From the IMG/VR virus record IMGVR_UViG_3300025009_000089, positions 1-64,000 of that record: a DNA stretch of 64,000 nt, one strand, 5' to 3'. The position numbers and the translations under genes were made by a program. The stretch comes from a virus. Shown here piece by piece: positions 57,958-64,000 of this stretch (positions are counted from its first letter, which is position 1; each line of letters starts with the position of its first letter). Below the pieces are notes generated by a model. It was not told the origin of the DNA, made no database searches, and was given only the letters and a program-made list of their open reading frames with translations.

Positions 57958-60228
57958 TCATTGGGATATCGTCACACTTCCAGTCCCGCCAAGCCCCGCG
58001 CCTTGCGCGCCGCTGAGGGATGCCGCGCCTGCTGGCGGATCGGGCGGAACTTCTCCCTCAAGCACAGCCGCAAGAGAATTGCGGACCCCGTAAAATGTCG
58101 CCTCGTCGGTCGTCAGGTTCCAGTATGCATCATCAACATCTGCGTCGGTGAATGCGCCGTCTATGATTGCCATCATCGCCGCTTTCCCATCTGCAACAGA
58201 AACCATGTGTGCATATTCCCAATCCTCGATAGCATCCCTGATGTGTTTCATCCTGATGCTCTCAATTGGGATATCGTTCGTCCCGCCAATGATGGGAGTG
58301 TCTGCCGCCAGAGTTGTCCTCCCTGTCGCGCTTGCCACACCAGGATATATTAGATGCCCATCCCCGTTCGAGCCAAAAACGAAAATATCGTCGTAGGGAT
58401 TTCCCGCTGCTGCCACATTTCCAGGGCCATAGATATTATCATAGGTCGTTTGCCAGTAGATCGTCCCAGTCAATTCATACTTCGCCCAGATGAATCCGGG
58501 AAATCTATTGAACAGCGGATTTGCATCGGCTGACCAGTCTATTTGACCGCCGGACCACTCTGGACCAGTGAGCCAGCAACCATTATTATCACAGGCCAGA
58601 TACCCCCACATCTCGTCATTCGGATATCCTGGATAGGTGTCGCGTGATACCTTCGTACCGCCGACAGTACAGGTTTTATCCCATCCAGGGCAAACAAAGG
58701 TGTATGAGTTTGCACTATAAAAACCATGATTTGCGAAGTCCTCAAGCCCTATTCGCATTTTTGAGTTAGTATATACCTGCTTAAAGGTTCCTGCTCCCCC
58801 AGTGTTGACGGCGTTAACATCCTCCGCTTGGTCTATAACAGCATCACACTTATTCCAAGTCGATCCTCGCCAAGTGGTCGTCTGGTCGCACCTTGGTTCG
58901 TCAAGTGTGCCGAAAACCAAAGTGTTCCAGGGGTCCCATCCTTCTGCCTCAAATTTGTCGTAGACAATCTGAACGTACTGCCGCGCTGCTGTCTCTTTAT
59001 CAGCAGCATCAATATCCGTTCTGGTTGCAGAGTCGGCAGGCCACTCGGAAGGCACGCGGCGGAATGCTTGTTTTGCCCCTGCGTATGGCCCTGAGGTAAT
59101 GGCGGTGCCGTCAAACACGCCTTCAACAATCGTCTGCCAGGGGTCCCAGTTGACCACAGTCAACACTTTATTGACAGCATCCCACGGCATGTATGACGCC
59201 CCGACCATTGATTTGCCGCCGCTGGGTATCGCTCCCATCTTGTGATACAGAAAAGCCGTCATGTAAGTTTGAGCGAGAGCCACGGCCTCTGCGGTTCCGT
59301 TAAATGCCGGGTCCTGGTCCATGCCGTGGCCGTATGTGGCATAGGATTGCTCAAAAACGAACGAAGAGTGAAAGGATGACGTGGAGGGTAAAACAAAATC
59401 CCACACTTCGACCGTCACCGGCAGGACAATGTTCGATTTGCCATCTGCCAATATTGTCGCTGTGCCGGTATAGGCTCCTGCCGGTGTCGTTGTCGTTGTC
59501 CCGAGATCAACCCACACCCCCTGGACTTTGCCGGACGTCACGGAGAAGGGGAAGGTGTTTCGTGTTTCTCCGAAGTATCTATCGACTTTTGGCAGCAGTG
59601 CATCTGGGTACATCCCGGTTGGATAGTCTACCCTTGACTTGCGGTTCGGTGCGTCGATCTCTGAATAGTAGGTTGCAGGGTTTGATGGGGCATAAACCGA
59701 CAGATATGTCCCGTCGTATTTCCACTTGTAAGCAGCATCCAGCACGGTCTCGTTATTGCCATCATGCCAATTCGACTGCCCAGTGCCCCCGTAATAAAAC
59801 CCCACCTCTTGATCGTGGTATGCGCTTGGAGTGCCGCTCCATACATGCTCAATAGCTCCGATGTTCTTCCGCCAGACCCCGCTCCCCATGTCCGTCCAGT
59901 CGCCAACCACTCCTTTTACGTCTACTGATTTTGTCCAGTGATAGTGCTGCTTGTACAGGTAGATATCATCAATCGTATCGCTGCCCTTGGTGAGATTTGA
60001 CACGACGACATCGACATTTGTCAGGGATTCGCCATCAGCGTAAATTATCACCTGGAATGATTCTATTTCATTCTTTGCCAGCCTGATCGTCAGCGATTGC
60101 GCCCCACTCGTCCCATCCTCGCCGTCCTGCCGATATTTGGTCAGGGAGTTGTCGAGCCAAGCATTCATTGCAGCAAATGACTGGCACGGTGTCAGGATGA
60201 GAAATAGTAAAAACAAAACCCTCATCAT
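57958..60228 (-). CDS. Secreted DUF4091/GH123-like protein (candidate glycoside hydrolase)
   Basis: 756 residues. A signal peptide (MMRVLFLLFLILTPCQSFA) is followed by an N-terminal beta domain with RLAKNEIESFQVIIYADGES, typical of DUF4091/GH123 proteins. The barrel has FEAEGWDPWNTLVFGTLDEP (Asp-Glu candidates for catalysis) and a helical end with SIRMKHIRDAIEDWEYAHMV, also typical. The C-terminus has PPDPPAGAASLSGAQGAGLG, a Gly-rich tail. It could degrade capsule or lipopolysaccharide glycan. A signal peptide on a phage enzyme of this kind is unusual. GC-rich. Confidence 0.75.
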   Translation of the reverse strand: MMRVLFLLFLILTPCQSFAAMNAWLDNSLTKYRQDGEDGTSGAQSLTIRLAKNEIESFQVIIYADGESLTNVDVVVSNLTKGSDTIDDIYLYKQHYHWTKSVDVKGVVGDWTDMGSGVWRKNIGAIEHVWSGTPSAYHDQEVGFYYGGTGQSNWHDGNNETVLDAAYKWKYDGTYLSVYAPSNPATYYSEIDAPNRKSRVDYPTGMYPDALLPKVDRYFGETRNTFPFSVTSGKVQGVWVDLGTTTTTPAGAYTGTATILADGKSNIVLPVTVEVWDFVLPSTSSFHSSFVFEQSYATYGHGMDQDPAFNGTAEAVALAQTYMTAFLYHKMGAIPSGGKSMVGASYMPWDAVNKVLTVVNWDPWQTIVEGVFDGTAITSGPYAGAKQAFRRVPSEWPADSATRTDIDAADKETAARQYVQIVYDKFEAEGWDPWNTLVFGTLDEPRCDQTTTWRGSTWNKCDAVIDQAEDVNAVNTGGAGTFKQVYTNSKMRIGLEDFANHGFYSANSYTFVCPGWDKTCTVGGTKVSRDTYPGYPNDEMWGYLACDNNGCWLTGPEWSGGQIDWSADANPLFNRFPGFIWAKYELTGTIYWQTTYDNIYGPGNVAAAGNPYDDIFVFGSNGDGHLIYPGVASATGRTTLAADTPIIGGTNDIPIESIRMKHIRDAIEDWEYAHMVSVADGKAAMMAIIDGAFTDADVDDAYWNLTTDEATFYGVRNSLAAVLEGEVPPDPPAGAASLSGAQGAGLGGTGSVTISQ

Positions 60229-61238
60229 AATGCGACCCCCAGCAGATCGTCAGCGCGAGCGTCATAATCTGTGTTATCTCGGTCGAAGATAAGGCCTATG
60301 TAGTCTCCCGCAGAATAGGTTGAGTCTGTTACAGATATTCTCTCAACCCCGCCGACATAGACTTTTATCGTGGTCCCTGACACGCTCAATTTGATCGTAT
60401 ACGTACCAGAGGCGTATGATCCTATATATGTGTCAATCGGGGTTACGGTGGTTCCAGAAAAAGACGACAAGAGGACTTTTCCTGTCTCTCCGAAATACGC
60501 TATGTATCCGGTCTTTGGCGTGCCGGTTGAGACTCTCGCCAGAACTCCAGCGCTGTCTGTTGCGCCGTTATATGTGACTGACGCGCTTACCTCTTGGTTC
60601 GCAGTCCCCAGTGTTGACTCATGATATACTAGATTCTTTGCCCACGTTCCAGACCCTCCAGCATTTCCACCAGATACCGATATGCCTCCACCGATTGCGG
60701 TGTAGTTCGCTGAGGTATCAGAGGAAAAGTCATCAGATACCCCGACAGATGCAGGGTCGAGGCTGTCGGTCAATGCGAATGTAAGCCACTTACCCGCGGT
60801 ATCACTGTATATAGCCCCAGTAGTCCCATTGCGGGCAATGCCGCTTACGTGGGGCGAATCCTCATAGGTTGGAAAAGTATCGAAAGCGAATGATGCGCCG
60901 CCCGCAGCGATCAAATCGACCACCCGATCAGCACTCAGCAATTTGTCTACGTCCCCATTCCCGGCAGTGTCGTCAATCAGCCCAGCAACCGAGGAGGTCC
61001 ACTCATATGTGCCTGCGCCGGTCGCTTGAATGATTTGGTTGGTTGCTGTGGGGAGAGATGTGAGGCCTACAAATGCAGAGAAGGGCGCATTCTTTACCTT
61101 CCACGCGTCTGCCGAATCGCTAATTAGAACCTTGTCGGCACCTACAGGGGTAGCCTTGGTCGGATAACTTGATGCTGCTGCACCAAAGACAGTTGATGGA
61201 AGCATTAAAACTGCCATAATAATAAATAATTTTTTCAT
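60225..61238 (-). CDS. Secreted protein with C-terminal lectin-like sandwich
   Basis: 337 residues. MKKLFIIMAVLMLPSTVFGA is a signal peptide. The first half resembles phage fibre N-termini (KATPVGADKVLISDSADAWK with ATNQIIQATGAGTYEW). The second half (DDFSSDTSANYTAIGGGISV, YIAYFGETGKVLLSSFSG, GTTIKVYVGGVERISVTDST) is a jelly-roll/concanavalin-like sandwich. It overlaps both neighbours by four bases. It may be a fibre exported by mistake or a genuine surface protein. Confidence 0.6.
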   Translation of the reverse strand: MKKLFIIMAVLMLPSTVFGAAASSYPTKATPVGADKVLISDSADAWKVKNAPFSAFVGLTSLPTATNQIIQATGAGTYEWTSSVAGLIDDTAGNGDVDKLLSADRVVDLIAAGGASFAFDTFPTYEDSPHVSGIARNGTTGAIYSDTAGKWLTFALTDSLDPASVGVSDDFSSDTSANYTAIGGGISVSGGNAGGSGTWAKNLVYHESTLGTANQEVSASVTYNGATDSAGVLARVSTGTPKTGYIAYFGETGKVLLSSFSGTTVTPIDTYIGSYASGTYTIKLSVSGTTIKVYVGGVERISVTDSTYSAGDYIGLIFDRDNTDYDARADDLLGVAL

Positions 61239-61534
61239 CTCTCCCGTACCCTCATAGTTATATCATGCTCCCATTTATGCCCTGCTGATGTAACACATCG
61301 AAAAGTCAACTTGTAAGGACTCATAGATGCAGAACCAGCTCGAACCTTTAAAGACACTGCGTTTGATGTTTGCACCACTGTCGTTTGATCAGTAATCGTA
61401 CTGGAGACATCTGTTCCTGCTTTATCAACCGCAGTTACTGTTGAAGAAACAATCGATTCACCACTTGCAAGATTGAGAGCAAACGAAACCTGGACTGTAA
61501 ACTCTTCATAGGACTGTTTTATCACTTCATTCAT
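61235..61534 (-). CDS. Small beta-sandwich phage protein
   Basis: 99 residues, MNEVIKQSYEEFTVQVSFAL followed by SIVSSTVTAVDKAGTDVSST, an Ig-like pattern. It is found in tail/fibre clusters of phages. Overlaps the next gene by ATGA and lies two bases after the 792-residue gene. Role unknown. Confidence 0.6.
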   Translation of the reverse strand: MNEVIKQSYEEFTVQVSFALNLASGESIVSSTVTAVDKAGTDVSSTITDQTTVVQTSNAVSLKVRAGSASMSPYKLTFRCVTSAGHKWEHDITMRVRER

Positions 61535-61535
61535 A

Positions 61536-63914
61536 TCATTCCGCCTCTAAGTGTGCGAATGAGGTTCTTGGTGCGATGGCTAGTATCTTAGTATCTGTTC
61601 GTTCCCTGAAGAACTCGATCTGCCGCTGCTGCATTACATATTTTTTGATTACACCAGCGGTAGTCGTATAAACAATGCCAGCACACCCTGCCTGATCATC
61701 CCCAACTTCACCAGTATCCAACTGCCCCATAACTATATGAAGAGCAGTAATGTGAACAATATCCTCACCAACCTCTTGGGGTGTGAATGTACCGATGACC
61801 GTAACGCTACCTGATAATGCTGCCGTATCTGGTGATTCCTGTGCTTCGACCACTCCGAATACAGTCACAGTCCCGACGAACGCTACAGAATCATTTCCTA
61901 TTTCAGAGACGATTAATGATCCAGTTACCGGAGCATAACCTACGGTTCCTGAGAAGACGACCGAATCCCCCCCGCTCTCATTGACATCAAGTGATCCGAC
62001 GACGAGCACAGTCCCTGAGAACGCGGGAATGTCTACGCCCTGCTCGATTGCTGCTGTAGTGCCTGAAATGTAAACATCACCTGTGAATGAGCCGGTGTCT
62101 GATTGATCAGTGCTTGCGAGACTGCCGGTTACGTAGACAATGCCCTCGCCATCCGCAGTGTCACTACCAGTCTCCTGAACTACAAGCGAGCCTGAGATTG
62201 CAGACCCCCACGACACAACACCTTGCCATGTTGCAACATCAGAACCTGTCTCGGTGGCTGCCAGAGTGCCAATAATGAATGTGTTACCTGATGCAGCAAG
62301 AGTATCACTTCCTGATTCCGCTGCAGTGAGAGTTCCGTTAATTAGAACATCTCCAGTTAATGCGAAGGTGTCTGTACCTGCCTCGGTTACACCGACGGTT
62401 CCAGCTACCAGAATATCCCCTGATATTGCACCAGTGTCTGTACCTGTTTCCTGAGTAGCTAAGGCTCCTGAGATTATTACATCCCACGATACCACGCCTT
62501 GAATGATTGAAGTGTCCTGCCCTGATTCAGTTACTTCAAGCACTCCAGTGACAAAAGCATCACCAGCAACTGATGCTGTATCCACTCCAACTTCAGAAGC
62601 AGTGAGAATGCCTGAGATTATGACATTACCAGTCAATGCCGCTGTGTCTGCACCAATTTCCTGTCCTGCGAGCGTGCCGAATGTCGTAATGCCACCAGTC
62701 GCTGTGAGAGTATCAGTCCCAGTTTCCTGCGCCGATATTTCCACTGCAATCGGAATATTACCAGCTATCGCGGATATGTCTGTACCAGTCTCTACGCCTG
62801 ATAGTATCCCGTTAACAAGAACATCTCCACTAACTGCCAGCGTGTCCTCGCCACTCTCCTGCGTTGCTACGGTGCCGGTGACAACAACATTGCCAGTCAG
62901 TGCTGCCGTGTCGTTGCCGATTTCCGTGCTTGCCAACGCCCCGGAGATAATTACATCACCAGCAAGTGAAGTGGTATCGTCTCCTGAATCTGTTGTGGCA
63001 ATAGTGCCAGAGATAAGAACATTCCCAGTAAGGGCTACTGAATCTTCCCCAGTCTCTACCCCGGCGAGTGTCCCGCTGACTCCAGCATCACTTACTGATC
63101 CGCTCAAAGCCATTGCGTCATCTCCGACCTCGGAGACAGAAAGAGGACCAATATTAAGAACCCATCCATCATAAATGGGTAAGCCATTCTCGTCGGTGAC
63201 TATCGCGCCGGTTTCGTCACGAAGGATACCATCAGTGAAAAAGGCGAAAAATGAGTCACTACCTATCTCACTGACTGCAAGCGTTCCCTCAACGCCTGCC
63301 TCGCCGCCTGACACCGTTCCCGAAAGACTGGCAGTGTCAGCACTTGGCCCTTCGGAGACATCAATCATCCCCATGATGCAAGCTTCGCAGGCTATGGTCG
63401 CAGTATCTTCCCCAGTCTCTTGTACTGCGAACGTCCCTGTGATTGGACTCACATAATAGACTGTCAGATAAACATGATCGACAGCACGGGAATAGTTGGT
63501 TGTGTTTGATGGTTTGAGCAGAACACCGAATGTCGAAGCATTGACATCGCCCGGGGAAAGCGTGTTGCCAAGAAGGTTCGCTTCTCCACCGACCGTGAAC
63601 GTCTGGTCAGTGTTAGCAATAGTTGCAGAGAAAGCCGAGGCCGTCCCGGTCCCTGCCGATCCATCCTTGGTGAGCTGAACCGTCAGTTCCCGCCGTGCCG
63701 CTGAGTTGCCAGCTGCCTGGTACTCGGTGACAATCTCAATGCCAATGATTGTCGCTTCAGTAGGAATGGAGAACCCGAACCCAGTCGCCGCCATGATAGC
63801 GGATGTAGCCGTAGCTGTGGCTCGTTGATCATCAGAACCATAGACATATGACGGGTTGCTCCAGCCAGCAACAATACTGGCTGAAGCTGTAGGATTACGG
63901 GTTGAGGACGACAT
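61536..63914 (-). CDS. Large repeat protein, tail/fibre-like
   Basis: 792 residues. The N-terminal domain (residues 1-160) has GFGFSIPTEATIIGIEIVTE and VYYVSP-type strands. After it come about 20-25 tandem repeats of roughly 20-22 residues of the form GTLAxxExGxDTxALxGxVxxSG, for example GTLAGVETGEDSVALTGNV and GALASTEIGNDTAALTGNV. The C-terminus has VMQQRQIEFFRERTDTKILAIAP. Repeats this regular form a beta-solenoid or beta-sandwich stalk. They are also visible at DNA level as near-66-base units. Probably an adhesion or tail-fibre stalk. Confidence 0.7.
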   Translation of the reverse strand: MSSSTRNPTASASIVAGWSNPSYVYGSDDQRATATATSAIMAATGFGFSIPTEATIIGIEIVTEYQAAGNSAARRELTVQLTKDGSAGTGTASAFSATIANTDQTFTVGGEANLLGNTLSPGDVNASTFGVLLKPSNTTNYSRAVDHVYLTVYYVSPITGTFAVQETGEDTATIACEACIMGMIDVSEGPSADTASLSGTVSGGEAGVEGTLAVSEIGSDSFFAFFTDGILRDETGAIVTDENGLPIYDGWVLNIGPLSVSEVGDDAMALSGSVSDAGVSGTLAGVETGEDSVALTGNVLISGTIATTDSGDDTTSLAGDVIISGALASTEIGNDTAALTGNVVVTGTVATQESGEDTLAVSGDVLVNGILSGVETGTDISAIAGNIPIAVEISAQETGTDTLTATGGITTFGTLAGQEIGADTAALTGNVIISGILTASEVGVDTASVAGDAFVTGVLEVTESGQDTSIIQGVVSWDVIISGALATQETGTDTGAISGDILVAGTVGVTEAGTDTFALTGDVLINGTLTAAESGSDTLAASGNTFIIGTLAATETGSDVATWQGVVSWGSAISGSLVVQETGSDTADGEGIVYVTGSLASTDQSDTGSFTGDVYISGTTAAIEQGVDIPAFSGTVLVVGSLDVNESGGDSVVFSGTVGYAPVTGSLIVSEIGNDSVAFVGTVTVFGVVEAQESPDTAALSGSVTVIGTFTPQEVGEDIVHITALHIVMGQLDTGEVGDDQAGCAGIVYTTTAGVIKKYVMQQRQIEFFRERTDTKILAIAPRTSFAHLEAE
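61740..63440 (-). repeat. Tandem ~66-bp coding repeats within the 792-residue gene
   Basis: Units of about 66 bases (22 codons, with some 20-23 codon variants) repeat over about 1.7 kb with strong similarity at the conserved codons for Glu-x-Gly-x-Asp-Thr and Leu-x-Gly. Exact copy number was not counted by computation. Confidence 0.75.
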
Positions 63915-64000
63915 TTACGCGTGAGTAATAGTAGCAGCGGTAATGGTAACGGTCTGACCCGCCGTAATACTAACAGAGTCTAGAATGATATCAGAAGCCG
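63915..64000 (-). CDS. C-terminus of a structural protein, start beyond the window
   Basis: A frame enters from the right edge and stops at 63915, one base before the start of the 792-residue gene. The visible end is SVSITAGQTVTITAATITHA, typical beta-strand repeats of phage virion proteins. Too little remains for a family call. Confidence 0.55.
   Translation of the reverse strand, partial: ASDIILDSVSITAGQTVTITAATITHA

Noticed and set aside
62503-63174. 223-codon plus-strand frame opposite the repeat gene
   Set aside because: It is the antisense reading of the tandem repeats (Val/Pro/Ser-rich), not an independent gene.

Overview
The window is one continuous stretch of a tailed double-stranded DNA bacteriophage (Caudoviricetes). 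It has a terminase, portal, scaffold and GroES-like morphogenesis block, a DNA polymerase I-based replication block, very tight gene packing with overlapping stop/start codons, Shine-Dalgarno sites and sigma70-type promoters. No major capsid protein, lysogeny module or integrase is visible. The short tail-associated proteins and the very large internal-virion-like protein suggest podovirus morphology and a bacterial (probably Gram-negative) host, but this is inference. Most of the DNA is AT-rich. About 56.7-63.9 kb is visibly more GC-rich and looks like a later acquisition.

Layout. (1) 1-8872, minus strand: small and large terminase subunits, an HNH-AP2 endonuclease, portal, small conserved phage proteins, a DUF2829/Tad2-like protein, a GroES-like co-chaperonin, a scaffold-like protein and a protein cut by the window edge. 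TerL is interrupted at its Walker A motif by a 361-residue intein carrying a LAGLIDADG endonuclease and the residue signature of class 3 inteins. (2) 8873-9682: gene-free divergent control region with two good sigma70 promoters firing rightwards. (3) 9683-37178, plus strand: the early/replication operon. It begins with many small proteins interrupted by two GC-rich, helically phased repeat arrays (10.9-11.55 and 12.35-12.6 kb). The first surrounds an AT-rich palindrome and resembles a replication origin. It continues with an SF1 helicase, a Cas4/RecB-like nuclease, a Sak4-like ATPase, a DUF669-like ssDNA-binding protein, a structured noncoding stretch containing a tRNA-like fold, NAD-dependent DNA ligase, MazG-like protein, ParB-methyltransferase fusion, UDG-DNA polymerase I fusion, DUF3987 ATPase, DnaQ-like exonuclease and a ThyX-like protein. 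(4) 37198-37238: hairpin terminator between converging operons. (5) 37237-64000, minus strand: a 1924-residue virion protein, two further ejection-type proteins, tail and fibre proteins, head-tail connector candidates, a lysis/wall-degrading group, a run of five genes whose products begin with Sec or lipoprotein signal peptides (including a GH123/DUF4091-like protein), and a 792-residue repeat protein.

The left and right minus-strand blocks point the same way. If the genome is circular or circularly permuted they would form one late operon running from terS leftwards through position 1/64000 down to 37237, with the major capsid gene in the part not shown. Three HNH-AP2 endonucleases plus the intein show a heavy load of homing elements. 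The most unusual features are the class 3 intein in TerL, the 151-nt tRNA-like RNA whose anticodon arm is replaced by a multi-stem domain carrying a 16-nt match to universal 23S rRNA, the phased-repeat origin candidate, the recurring GTTCA-N4-TGAAC palindrome, and the secreted-protein module.
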